Source of the DNA: Agelas oroides | Taxonomy: Eukaryota; Porifera; Demospongiae; Agelasida; Agelasidae | Length of the DNA stretch: 64,000 nt | Direction: 5' to 3' | Assembly: GCA_949130485.1 (NCBI GenBank) | Contig: OX422184.1 | Span: forward strand, 15,226,405-15,290,404 | Shown here: in pieces, positions 1-9,133 of the stretch | Layout: each line of letters begins with the position of its first letter | Numbering within the stretch: position 1 is the stretch's first letter | Position numbers and translations under genes: made by a program | The notes under the pieces: model-generated | The model's database searches: none | Told to the model about the DNA's origin: nothing | What the model saw: the letters and a program-made list of their open reading frames with translations, nothing else

Positions 1-558
1 AACCCTTAACCATTTAGCCAATGAGCTGCTTCAAACGGCCACCATGCTGTATGGTCTAATGTCTATGACAGCGTGACGGAACATAAAGGTGCACGACGGA
101 TTATAAGAATTGATGTAACCAGCAACCATTTCAAACAGGGTGAACTTAGATGTTGTGTCGAGTGGGGGAGCACCAACACCGCTGGCACATCGATGTTCAA
201 AATTTCACACATACATAAAGTGTGAAGTTAAAACATAAAGGGAGATGGGGTTGGGGCATTAATGGGTGGGGCATTTATGACTTAAATGGATGGGGCAGTT
301 ACTGTTCTTGGGAGATATGCTCAAAAAACACTGGCCTTCAGGGGAGTACCCTTTCCGGTCCTCGCATGACCACGGGTTTCGGTCCCTTTGAACTCCCGAC
401 CCGTGGCCTACTACAGAAAGGACGGGACCACTCCCCACCTAAGGTTTGCTTTGAGGAGCCCAGCTTTTGGTTGGCACATAGTGCTATGGGCATTCACAGT
501 GCTATGAATATTCAAATTACTAAACAAAATTGGGGGTGGGGCTAAATGGGTGGAGTTA
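1..558. other. Flank without recognisable gene
   Basis: No convincing coding sequence or RNA gene is visible. Around 240-300 a G-rich phrase built on 'TGGGGCA' recurs three times (degenerate short tandem repeat). Around 370-410 a weak inverted pair (ACCACGGGT / ACCCGTGG) is visible. The longest open frame (222-545) has repeat-like, tryptophan/glycine-rich composition and no homology I recognise, so I do not call it. Confidence 0.5.
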
Positions 559-1038
559 TTCCGAGCGAAGCGAGGTTCTAATCAGGTTCAATTGAGATTT
601 TGGTGGTGGTGGTGGTGGTAATGGCGGACACTTTTGGACTAGTGGCTGTAGTGGCTCTATAGTGCAACGGTTTGGCTTCAAACTCTTGGTACGTGCTAGT
701 AGGGTAGCTAAAATACTTTAGCTCGTTCAATTGAGATTTTGGTGGTGGTCCATGGACACTTTTGGACTAGTGGCTCTAGTGGCTCTGTACTGCAACGGTT
801 TGGCTTCAAACTCTTGGTACGTGCTAGTAGGGTAGGTAAATACTTTAGCTCTGCTTTGGCTCAGTGCTACAGCTCAGTAGGTGTTATTTTTCAAGTGCTC
901 GTAGACTATAATAGGCCTAGATCTACATGTACTTGCCATGGTTGCCCATCCCATAGCACGTGCACACGACGTGTCATCGCAGTCACTTTGGAGCACAAGA
1001 TCAAGCTGAGCGAGGATTGACACCAAGTGTCACCCTAG
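559..1038 (+). mobile_element. Non-autonomous Helitron (internal-deletion derivative)
   Basis: This 480-bp unit shares its first about 420 bp with the 5' end of the adjacent autonomous Helitron (1045 onward) and its last 56 bp (983-1038) with that element's 3' end (9134-9189). It ends in a short hairpin (TGACAC-CAA-GTGTCA), then CC and CTAG, followed by a T. The left flank ends in A, consistent with the A^T insertion typical of Helitrons. The internal junction lies at about 982/983. It has no coding capacity of its own. The exact 5' nucleotide is uncertain: the shared sequence begins with TTCCGAGCG, whereas canonical elements begin with TC. Confidence 0.8.
586..855 (+). repeat. Internal tandem duplication in Helitron 5' region
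   Basis: Two diverged copies of a roughly 135-bp segment lie head to tail (586-724 and 725-855). Each starts GTTCAATTGAGATTTTGG and carries a GGT run, and the first GGT run (601-618) is expanded. The same pair recurs at 1072-1204 and 1205-1340 in the autonomous element. The duplication therefore predates formation of the short derivative. Confidence 0.85.
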
Positions 1039-1667
1039 TCATAATTCCGAGCGAAGCGAGGTTCTAATCGGGTTCAATTGAGATTTTGGTGGTGGTGGTA
1101 ATGGCGGACACTTTTGGACTAGTGGCTGTAGTGGCTCTATAGTGCAACGGTTTGGCTTCAAACTCTTGGTACGTGCTAGTAGGGTAGCTAAAATACTTTA
1201 GCTCGTTCAATTGAGATTTTGGTGGTGGTCCATGGACACTTTTGGACTAGTGGCTCTAGTGGCTCTGTACTGCAACGGTTTGGCTTCAAACTCTTGGTAC
1301 GTGCTAGTAGGGTAGGTAAATACTTTAGCTCTGCTTTGACTCAGTGCTACAGCTCAGTAGGTGTTATTTTTCAAGTGCTCGTAGACTATAATAGGCCTAG
1401 ATCTACATGTACTTGCCATGGTTGCCCATCCCATAGCACGTGCACACGACGTGTCATCGCAGCGCAGCTGGCAGCTTCATGCATGCAACAAGGTATGGAA
1501 TTGAGTAGCCAAGCAATAAAGAAAAGCCTTCACTACCTTATTTCACGGTAAGATTTAATACCATTTCACTGGTAAATGTAAATAACTCTACATCTGTATC
1601 TGTCTTCACGGTAGGCTGGCTCTGTGATCACTCAACTGCTTGGAATCCTGAACCAATATTGGCAATA

Positions 1668-3410
1668 ATGGCAATGAATAGCCTTCACTACTTATATCAC
1701 AGTGAGATTTACTATATTGACCATTTCTTGATCATTAATTTAACTCTGGATCGTGTCACTGTGGTGTGCGTGCTTTGTATGCTTTTGCTTTTGCTGTGTG
1801 GAGACATTGAAACTAATCCTGGACCAACAAGGTACCCGTGCAAATTGTGTCGGAAACCTGTAGCAAAAACACACCGTGCTTTATGTTGTGAAGGGTGTGA
1901 TCAGTGGGTACACATCTTGTGTGCAGGCATTCCAAAAACAGAGTATGAAAGACTCTGTGATGATTCAAATGAGGATCAATGGTTTTGCTCAATTTGTAGT
2001 GGCGATACATATCAATATGAATGTGAGTCTAGCGAACATAGACAGGCCCGTTTAGCAAGAAAGCGCCAACGAACTAGAGAGGAAACAGAAGAGGAAAGGG
2101 AAGACAGGCTTGCCAGTAGACGGCAGAGAAGGAGAGAGGAGACAGAAGAGGAAAGGGAAGACAGGCTTGCCAGTAGACGGCAGAGAAGGAGAGAGGAGAC
2201 AGAAGAGGAAAGGGAAGACAGGCTTGCCAGAGAACAGCAGAGAAAGAGAGAGGAGACAGAAGAGGAAAGGGAAGACAGGCTTGCCAGTAGACGGCAGAGA
2301 AGGAGAGAGGAGACAGAAGAGGAAAGGGAAGACAGGCTTGCCAGTAGACGGCAGAGAAGGAGAGAGGAGACAGAAGAGGAAAGGGAAGACAGGCTTGCCA
2401 GTAGACGGCAGAGAAGGAGAGAGGAGACAGAAGAGGAAAGGGAAGACAGGCTTGCCAGAGAACAGCAGAGAAAGAGAGAGGAGACAGGAGAGGAAAGGGA
2501 AGACAGGCTTGCCAGTAGACGGCAGAGAAGGAGAGAGGAGACAGAAGAGGAAAGGGAAGACAGGCTTGCCAGTAGACGGCAGAGAAGGAGAGAGGAGACA
2601 GAAGAGGAAAGGGAAGACAGGCTTGCCAGAGAACAGCAGAGAAGGAGAGAGGAGACAGAAGAGGAAAGGGAAGACAGGCTTGCCAGTAGACGGCAGAGAA
2701 GGAGAGAGGAGACAGAAGAGGAAAGGGAAGACAGGCTTGCCAGTAGACGGCAGAGAAGGAGAGAGGAGACAGGAGAGGAAAGGGAAGACAGGCTTGCCAG
2801 TAGACGGCAGAGAAGGAGAGAGGAGACAGAAGAGAAAAGGGAAGACAGGCTTGCCAGTAGACGGCAACTAAGGAGCAATCTAGAGAGTTCACTATCTAAA
2901 TTTCAAGACAAGCAAGAACAATGGCAGCATGCTAAATGTTCAGTTTGTGCTGAACAGTGGCCTGTTCGAAAATCAAACACTGATTTAGACTCCTACATTT
3001 GTCTTCGTTGTAGTAGAGACAAAAGGTCCCCTAAGATGTTCTCTGCACACAATGATATGGACCCTGGATCTGTTCCATCTTGTTTAGAAGGCATGACCCA
3101 AATAGAAGAAATGCTAATAGCACGGGCGTGCCCAATTATGACAGTTTACCGCAAGCATGGGAGACAAAGAGGATACCAGGGCCATGTCCTCAATTTACCT
3201 CAAAACATTCAACAGTTCCTTAAAAAATTACCAGCTCCAATAGCTTCCCTGCCGATCCTAATTATTAAGCGTGTTGGTGCGGAAAACACCACTGCTGAAT
3301 TTAGGGTGAGGCGACAGAAAGTACTCAGTGCACTTTTGTGGCTCAAGCACAACAACAGTTTTTACCATGATATAGACATTGATCAAGTCACTATTGCAAG
3401 CCTCCCATAG
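1668..3410 (+). CDS. Helitron protein N-terminal part: leader-2A, PHD finger, charged 19-aa repeats
   Basis: The first ATG is at 1668. Residues 1-44 are hydrophobic, ending in a valine/leucine/cysteine stretch directly followed by GDIETNPGP (1800-1826), a match to the 2A ribosome-skipping consensus. Skipping would release a short leader and start the main chain at proline 53. A C4HC3 PHD finger follows (about residues 56-110, 1833-2000), usually a histone-tail reader. Then come about 14 tandem 19-residue units rich in R/E (2045-2870), then a Cys-pair region (CSVC...CLRC, 2938-3010) and a segment resembling the N-terminal domain of animal Helitron helicase-like proteins. The frame ends at TAG 3408-3410 but continues open in the same frame into the Rep domain. 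I infer one original polyprotein, with the TAG a mutation, readthrough or sequence error. Confidence 0.85.
   Translation: MAMNSLHYLYHSEIYYIDHFLIINLTLDRVTVVCVLCMLLLLLCGDIETNPGPTRYPCKLCRKPVAKTHRALCCEGCDQWVHILCAGIPKTEYERLCDDSNEDQWFCSICSGDTYQYECESSEHRQARLARKRQRTREETEEEREDRLASRRQRRREETEEEREDRLASRRQRRREETEEEREDRLAREQQRKREETEEEREDRLASRRQRRREETEEEREDRLASRRQRRREETEEEREDRLASRRQRRREETEEEREDRLAREQQRKREETGEEREDRLASRRQRRREETEEEREDRLASRRQRRREETEEEREDRLAREQQRRREETEEEREDRLASRRQRRREETEEEREDRLASRRQRRREETGEEREDRLASRRQRRREETEEKREDRLASRRQLRSNLESSLSKFQDKQEQWQHAKCSVCAEQWPVRKSNTDLDSYICLRCSRDKRSPKMFSAHNDMDPGSVPSCLEGMTQIEEMLIARACPIMTVYRKHGRQRGYQGHVLNLPQNIQQFLKKLPAPIASLPILIIKRVGAENTTAEFRVRRQKVLSALLWLKHNNSFYHDIDIDQVTIASLP
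1800..1826 (+). other. 2A-like ribosome-skipping motif
   Basis: Codes for GDIETNPGP, fitting the D-(V/I)-E-x-N-P-G-P consensus. The predicted non-formed bond is Gly-Pro at 1823/1824. It follows a hydrophobic leader of about 44 residues, the same layout reported for N-terminal 2A signal sequences in some marine invertebrate proteins. Activity is inferred from sequence only. Confidence 0.8.
2045..2870 (+). repeat. 57-bp in-frame coding minisatellite
   Basis: About 14 tandem units of 57 bp encode the 19-residue unit RREETEEEREDRLASRRQ plus one Arg. Variants contain REQQRKR in place of SRRQRRR, and GEE in place of EEE. Because the period is a multiple of 3, copy-number change keeps the reading frame. 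Long open frames also appear in other frames and on the minus strand; these are shadows of the repeat, not genes. The protein segment is predicted helical and highly charged. Confidence 0.95.
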
Positions 3411-5093
3411 GATGGTATACCAACAGAGCTGCAGCAAATTGATACAGACGGAGATGAAGACAGTGTACCAGCACTTCCACAGGGTCCTCCACTAGATACT
3501 TACACAGATAATGGAAAAGCTGAAATCTGTCAAACCAACTCATTTCTACCTATGCCACAGGGGGTTCAAAGAGAAGAGGATTCTATCCGTCAATCTATTG
3601 CTGGCTCCAACATCCTTGATTGGCCTGAGCTTGGTCAAAGTGGCATTAATGAGTTTTGCGCTGAAGGTCTTGCTACTCAAGTTTTTCCAACCTTGTTTCC
3701 ATTTGGCAGAGGTGATCCCACTACTAAAGGACGACATCAACCTGTCACACTGTCTGATGCTTTTAAGCACCTAATCCGCTACTGCGACAAATCACCTGAT
3801 GGTTGTGATCGCTGGAGATTTGCTTCACATCCACGCTTCCCATACTGGGCGTTAAATATGAAGCATAGGCACCAACTTCTCTCTCAATCCAGCATATTTT
3901 TGAAACAAAATCCCACAGATGCACATCTAACAATTGAGCAGCTCAGAGATATGGTAGGAAGACTTGATTCAACAAACTTGATTTCCCGCATACAGAGATA
4001 TGCTTCAAAGCTTCAAGGCTCTAAGCAGTATTGGCATGCTAGATATGAAGACCTGAAGGCTCTCTTTCAACAAAAGGGAAGCCCAACCTTATTTTGGACT
4101 GTCAGCAGTGCTGATAACTACTGGCCACAGCTACATTCACTAATGCCTTCTAGTGGTTCTACACATACGTCACGAGTGAATTCAGTTATTAGTAATCCAC
4201 ATCTCACTGATTGGTATTTTCACTCAAGGCTAAGTGATTTCATTAACCACTGGCTTAGAAATGGTCTCAATGCTGAATGGTATTGGTATAGGTATGAGTA
4301 CCAAGCAAGGGGTAGCACACATGCTCATGGCTGCGCAAGACTTAAAGATGACCCCGGTATTACCAAGCTTGTGAGCAGAGCAGCCCTTGGATGGAAGGAG
4401 GAGCAACTTGGTAAGCAAGCTCAGAAGGATTCAACCAATGCTGTACCTCTAAATCAGCATCTCATTCTTTATGGGAGACATGCAGCAGATTCTGTTACTA
4501 AGTATGTGAATACATTAGTAACAACTGTAAACAATAGCATTCCAGATGAAACATGGCGTAGACCTGATCCACATCCATGTGCTCAGAAGCTTAATGAGAT
4601 TGCAAATCTTGAAGATGACTATGAGGCACTAGTAAACTGTGTTCAACGTCACACTCAGTGCAATCCATCTTACTGCCTTAAATCCACAAATTCACAAGAC
4701 CAACCAAAGTGCAGATTTGGCTACCCAATTGATTGCATACCACATACCACTTTGTCATTTGAAGAACTTACAACAGGCGAAATTAGAGCTACAATTGCTA
4801 CAGCCCGTAATGATCCACGGATCAACCCTCATAACAAGCAAATGTTACGTCATTGGAGGGCCAATGTTGACTTACAAATAATCGTTGATGTTACAGCTTG
4901 CAGCAGATATCTATCAAAGTACGTGGCAAAAAGTGAACCTAGGTCTATGCCTGCTTCTGAGATCTATTCTAAATGTGTATCATCTATAAATCCTTCTATC
5001 AGTGACCCCACGAAAACAGTTATCAGGAAGTGTCTCATACAGTCGTCGGGGAAAGGGATTTCAGCGCTCAGGAAACAGCACACCTGCTTCTGA
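3411..5093 (+). CDS. Helitron Rep (HUH endonuclease) domain
   Basis: Continues in the same frame after TAG 3408. The central region carries the HUH-type metal site in 'STHAHG' (about 4312-4330) and the tyrosine motif 'YLSKY' (about 4908-4922), the two hallmarks of Helitron Rep nucleases that nick and join single DNA strands during rolling-circle transposition. Upstream, the segment around 'LFPFGRGDPT' (3687-3720) matches the conserved Helitron_like_N style region. The frame ends at TGA 5091, but real Helitron sequence continues from about 5030 in the +2 frame. One indel near 5035-5050 therefore separates Rep from the helicase. Both catalytic motifs are intact. Confidence 0.9.
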   Translation, partial: DGIPTELQQIDTDGDEDSVPALPQGPPLDTYTDNGKAEICQTNSFLPMPQGVQREEDSIRQSIAGSNILDWPELGQSGINEFCAEGLATQVFPTLFPFGRGDPTTKGRHQPVTLSDAFKHLIRYCDKSPDGCDRWRFASHPRFPYWALNMKHRHQLLSQSSIFLKQNPTDAHLTIEQLRDMVGRLDSTNLISRIQRYASKLQGSKQYWHARYEDLKALFQQKGSPTLFWTVSSADNYWPQLHSLMPSSGSTHTSRVNSVISNPHLTDWYFHSRLSDFINHWLRNGLNAEWYWYRYEYQARGSTHAHGCARLKDDPGITKLVSRAALGWKEEQLGKQAQKDSTNAVPLNQHLILYGRHAADSVTKYVNTLVTTVNNSIPDETWRRPDPHPCAQKLNEIANLEDDYEALVNCVQRHTQCNPSYCLKSTNSQDQPKCRFGYPIDCIPHTTLSFEELTTGEIRATIATARNDPRINPHNKQMLRHWRANVDLQIIVDVTACSRYLSKYVAKSEPRSMPASEIYSKCVSSINPSISDPTKTVIRKCLIQSSGKGISALRKQHTCF

Positions 5094-7213
5094 GCCTGCC
5101 TCTTTACAGTTGCACTTTCAACTTTGTTACTGTGTCACTAGATGGCAATCGCAAGGTTCGACCAGTAACCAATGCATCAAGTAGTGAGGACCTAGCAACA
5201 GAACTTTCACTATTGGATACATACGCAATCAGAATGGAGCATTATTCTACAACTTTCCCTGATGTCATTTCACTTAACTTAGTTCAGTTTGCATCAAAAT
5301 ACTCCATTCACAATGCAAAATTAACACAGAGAACACACCCTGTCATTGTCAAAACATTCCCTGACTTCAGTTCTGACCCAAAGGGCCGTAATTATGCATG
5401 CTACTGCAAGTATCAGCTAATCAAATACAAACCTTGGCATAGAACTCCAGATACCCTTTGGGGCAGTCAGCCTACATCCAGTGAATCATTTATAACAACA
5501 TACCATGAATTTCTCAATAGCACTGATGCTAACCAACTCATAACTAATTGTGAAATTGAGCTGGCAAGAGCTCAACTGTACCAGGAGCACCCAACTCAAA
5601 CAGATGATGAGCAGTACCAAGCAAATACCTATCAAGAGGAATGGATGTACCTTTGTCAACTCAATCCCACATTCACAAGCAACGAGCAGCAATTGGACTC
5701 ACTATCTGATTCTGTTGATTGGGAACTTGCTGCAGCGCAAATGGAACCAACAGTGTTGCTCTCCTGTCCAAATTGGATTTACTCAAATAGAGCTCAGACC
5801 ACAACAGATTTTCAACTACCCACAAGACAAGTTGATATTTCCTCTCTGAACACAGCTCAACGGAAAGCATATGATATAGTTGCAGATCACCACACTGCCC
5901 AGTCACCTTCTCCCCTGAAAATGATGGTGCTGGGAACAGCAGGTACAGGGAAGTCATTCCTGATCTCTTGCCTAGCACAACTATTACAGGACAGGTGCCT
6001 CTTAACTGGAACCACTGGAATTGCCGGTTTCAACATTGATGGCATTACTATTCACTCTGCTCTACAGCTACCAATCCAGCAATCTGCAAAGAAAGACCTA
6101 AGTGGATCATCCCTTGCAAGTCTCCAGAATAGGCTGAAGAACACCCATTATCTCATCATTGACGAAGTATCCATGCTTGGTCAACGTACTTTTGCATGGA
6201 TAGATCAACGACTAAGACAAGCAAGTGGCAAGCAGGACTCTCTATTTGGTGGATTCTCACTCATTCTAATAGGTGACTTTGCTCAACTACCCCCCGTAGC
6301 TGACCGACCATTGTATGCTGTGGACAAACCTGATGCTTATGGTCATATTCTCTACAGGCAATTTGACACTGTTGTGATTCTTGATGAAATAGTAAGGCAA
6401 ACTGGGGCAAGTCAAGAACAGGTATTGTTCAGAGATCTTCTTCTTAGACTACGAAATGGGGAATCCACTGAAGAGGACTGGCAACTCCTTCTTTCAAGGT
6501 CACCATCAGCTATTACAAACTTTACAGAATTCAATGATGCTGTGCATCTATTCTATAATAAGGATAAAGTTGCACAGTTTAATGCACAGAAGCTGAACTC
6601 TCTGGGAACACCAATAGCACGCATCAATGCTGTACACTCCTGTTCAAGTGCTGCATCTGCAAAGACTGAGGATGCTGGTGGTCTAGAGCCAGTGCTACTC
6701 CTAGCTAAGGGAGCCAGAGTTATGCTAAAGTCTAACCTGTGGGCACTGAAAGGTTTGTGCAATGGAGCCACTGGAAACATCCTTGACATTTTATATGCTA
6801 CAGGACAAAGGCCCCCTAACGTACCCATTGCAGTACTCGTGCAATTTGATAAATACACAGGACCACCATTTACAGTATCGAATCCTACCTGCATACCTAT
6901 CCCACCTATTTCATTTGATTGGTCAGATGGATCAACAAGACTATCACGTCAACAACTTCCACTAATGCTAAGCTATGCCATCACTATTCACAAGTCTCAA
7001 GGCCAAACTCTGTCAAAAGCCTGCATAGACATTGGAGAGAGAGAGAAAGCAGCAGGAGCAACATTTGTAGCCCTCTCTCGTCTGAGGCAATTATCAGACG
7101 GAATAATTCAACCCATGCCTTTTGAGAGGTTGCAAAGTATTGGCAGACTAAAACGATATCAGGAAAGAATGCTTGAAGAAGAGAGACTTTTTGACCTCAG
7201 TATGAAGCATTAA
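5030..7213 (+). CDS. Helitron PIF1-type helicase domain
   Basis: C-terminal half of the Rep-helicase protein; the start given is the frameshift overlap, not an initiation codon. Visible SF1B motifs are Walker A GTAGTGKS (5935-5958), Walker B IIDEVSML, the GDFAQLPPV motif, 'NGATGNI' and the C-terminal 'AITIHKSQGQTL' and 'FVALSRL' segments. This is a complete PIF1/RRM3-like core, which unwinds donor DNA 5'-3' during Helitron transposition. The region before Walker A (about residues 1-280 here) is the linker after the Rep tyrosines. The frame ends at TAA 7211. Apart from the upstream indel, I see no lesion. Confidence 0.92.
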   Translation: MSHTVVGERDFSAQETAHLLLSLPLYSCTFNFVTVSLDGNRKVRPVTNASSSEDLATELSLLDTYAIRMEHYSTTFPDVISLNLVQFASKYSIHNAKLTQRTHPVIVKTFPDFSSDPKGRNYACYCKYQLIKYKPWHRTPDTLWGSQPTSSESFITTYHEFLNSTDANQLITNCEIELARAQLYQEHPTQTDDEQYQANTYQEEWMYLCQLNPTFTSNEQQLDSLSDSVDWELAAAQMEPTVLLSCPNWIYSNRAQTTTDFQLPTRQVDISSLNTAQRKAYDIVADHHTAQSPSPLKMMVLGTAGTGKSFLISCLAQLLQDRCLLTGTTGIAGFNIDGITIHSALQLPIQQSAKKDLSGSSLASLQNRLKNTHYLIIDEVSMLGQRTFAWIDQRLRQASGKQDSLFGGFSLILIGDFAQLPPVADRPLYAVDKPDAYGHILYRQFDTVVILDEIVRQTGASQEQVLFRDLLLRLRNGESTEEDWQLLLSRSPSAITNFTEFNDAVHLFYNKDKVAQFNAQKLNSLGTPIARINAVHSCSSAASAKTEDAGGLEPVLLLAKGARVMLKSNLWALKGLCNGATGNILDILYATGQRPPNVPIAVLVQFDKYTGPPFTVSNPTCIPIPPISFDWSDGSTRLSRQQLPLMLSYAITIHKSQGQTLSKACIDIGEREKAAGATFVALSRLRQLSDGIIQPMPFERLQSIGRLKRYQERMLEEERLFDLSMKH

Positions 7214-7313
7214 TTTTTTGATACGAATCGTCACCACCATTGCACGTAACAAACCTGCGCATGCGTATGACTGTCCTCGTGTCTTGAAGGCTTTCTGCGA
7301 AGAGACAAGTGAA

Positions 7314-8615
7314 ATGGTTGAATCCACTGAGATTGTTCCTGTGTCGCCGCAGACACCGACGGAAAACGAAGATGGCAGTTCTCAACACCCTCTCTTTGAT
7401 GAACCGAAGATTGAAACATCTGTTGAGGCAGATTTCAACGAGCAGTCACAGTCAACACCCAGAAGAGCACTTTTCAACCAGCACTCACAGTCACCCAAGA
7501 CAAAGAAGCCGAAGGTGGACCCGCCATTGACCCCAAGCCAAGTGAGCAAACCTTCTTCAAGCGTGCTTCTAGAGGCCGTTGTATCTAATGTCTCCCCTCT
7601 CAAAAACAAGAGGTATGTAGGTGAGCTAGTTGATAAGACCAATGCCATCTCCTTTGTGGGCTTTGACCAGCACACTCAAACCAAGATCCAAGCAATGCAC
7701 AAGCAGAAGGTTCCGATACTGCTACGTAACTGTGACATCCAGTTTAACCAGTATTCCAAGAAGCTTGAGGTCATTGTTAAAGGCTACACCAAGATTGAAG
7801 TTTCTCAGACAGCCTTTGACATCGTGAACCCGGATGAAGTGGGTGCACAGACCATACAACTTACCAATTTGCAAGACATGCCAGAGTACACCAAAGTAAA
7901 TGTGCAGGTCAAGGTGATTGACTTGAAAGAACCTCAAGTTGTGGGCAAGAGCAAGAAAAAACAAGAAGTAACCATAGCTGATCAATCTGACAACGCTATC
8001 CTCACACTCTGGGAGCAGGATATTGGCTCTTTGGAATTGGCACAATCCTACAGCATCACCAAGCTTTTGGTTCGGGTGTTCAATGGCGACCACTACCTTT
8101 CCAAACCAGCCCACGGATCTACTGTGCAAATCATTGACGACATTAACAACGTCCAGGAAGACATCACCGATTCAGTGGAGCCCGAGATCCAAGGAGCCTC
8201 AGTTATGGCAGTCAGGGAACTCAAGCAGTACTATGCGTGCGAGTTCTGTAAGGCAAAGATTGAGTTAGACGACGATGACCACCACTTTGGCACCTGCTCT
8301 AAATGTTCTGCCTACGTTCAAACTAAACGGTGTACAGCAACTCGATTTGCCAAGCTTGTACTCACAACACCATCTCTTGAGGCAACCACCCTGGTCGCTT
8401 ACAACAGGTTGCTTGATGCAATCATCGGGGACAAACCACTCACCATGAGGAACCTGATGACCACTAAACCTTTTGATTGCACATACAACATGTACCATGT
8501 GGTCACTAGCGTTTCTCACCTGCAATCTGCTGAGAGTAGAGGCGATCCTGCTCCAGGTGGAGGCGATCCTGCTCCAGGTGGAGGCAACCCTATTCCAGGT
8601 GGAGGTGGTGATTAG
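7314..8615 (+). CDS. RPA-like single-strand DNA-binding protein of the Helitron
   Basis: About 433 aa from ATG 7314; the open frame extends upstream to about 7218 without an earlier in-frame ATG. The order is an acidic/proline-serine N-terminal tail, an OB-fold-like segment (residues about 85-190), a second OB-like segment (about 200-300) with the 'TLWEQDIG' style seen in RPA70, and a zinc-ribbon-like pair CEFC...CSKC (8237-8305). The C-terminus ends in a repetitive tail of GDPAPGG-type units (8538-8612). It follows the helicase by 100 bp on the same strand, and such RPA-like genes are known passengers or accessories of animal and plant Helitrons. Presumed role: coating displaced single strands. 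The glycine-proline tail is not a feature I know from RPA. Confidence 0.8.
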   Translation: MVESTEIVPVSPQTPTENEDGSSQHPLFDEPKIETSVEADFNEQSQSTPRRALFNQHSQSPKTKKPKVDPPLTPSQVSKPSSSVLLEAVVSNVSPLKNKRYVGELVDKTNAISFVGFDQHTQTKIQAMHKQKVPILLRNCDIQFNQYSKKLEVIVKGYTKIEVSQTAFDIVNPDEVGAQTIQLTNLQDMPEYTKVNVQVKVIDLKEPQVVGKSKKKQEVTIADQSDNAILTLWEQDIGSLELAQSYSITKLLVRVFNGDHYLSKPAHGSTVQIIDDINNVQEDITDSVEPEIQGASVMAVRELKQYYACEFCKAKIELDDDDHHFGTCSKCSAYVQTKRCTATRFAKLVLTTPSLEATTLVAYNRLLDAIIGDKPLTMRNLMTTKPFDCTYNMYHVVTSVSHLQSAESRGDPAPGGGDPAPGGGNPIPGGGGD

Positions 8616-8654
8616 CACGACGCCCGGTGGACCACTAATGACTAAGAACTTAGA

Positions 8655-9030
8655 CTTCTCATACAGTATACATTATGACCACTTATTTTGTTTTATCTCA
8701 CCACTCAATTGTTGCATGTGTGTGTGCAAGCCTGAATCATGTCCAACCTCACTCCCTGAGTTTATCTGCATGGTGCAGTCTGATAACTCGCTATACATTA
8801 TGATCACTTATTTTCATTTATCTTACCACTCAATTGGTGTATATCGGAATCATGTCCAATCTCACTCCCTGAGTTCATCTACATGGTACAGTCTGATAAC
8901 TCACTGTACATTATGATCACTTATTTTCTTTTATCTTATCACTCAATTGGTGCATGTGTGTGTGCAAGCCTGAATAGCATGTCCAATCTCACCCCCTGAG
9001 TTCATCTGCATGGTGCATCTGATAACTCGC
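8655..9030 (+). repeat. Tandem repeat, about 115-125 bp unit, in Helitron 3' region
   Basis: Three to four imperfect copies, marked by CATTATGA(C/T)CACTTATTTT at 8671, 8796 and 8909, with CTCACTCCCTGAGTT(T/C)ATC in each. The last unit is partial. Non-coding. Confidence 0.85.
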
Positions 9031-9064
9031 TCACTGAATTTCAAAATTACTCAAGCAATGAATT

Positions 9065-9108
9065 AGCCTCGTACCCAGGCTCCTCCCAGGAGCCTTGGTA
9101 CGAGGCTA
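9065..9108. repeat. Short foldback (hairpin)
   Basis: Near-perfect inverted repeat: TAGCCTCGTACCCAGGCTCC pairs with its reverse complement across a loop of a few bases. The terminal TAGCCTCGT matches the ends of the 594-bp TIR element at 39329-39922, so this looks like a minimal relic of that family inserted into the Helitron. Confidence 0.8.
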
Positions 9109-9133
9109 GCAATGAATTTCAATCAATGACACG

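Noticed and set aside
2012-2892. Several 250-290-codon open frames on both strands
   Set aside because: They are alternative frames of the 57-bp coding repeat; a repeat without stops in one unit is open indefinitely in that frame.
5028-5093. Programmed ribosomal frameshift in the Helitron gene
   Set aside because: No slippery heptamer followed by a convincing pseudoknot is visible; a simple indel is the more economical explanation.
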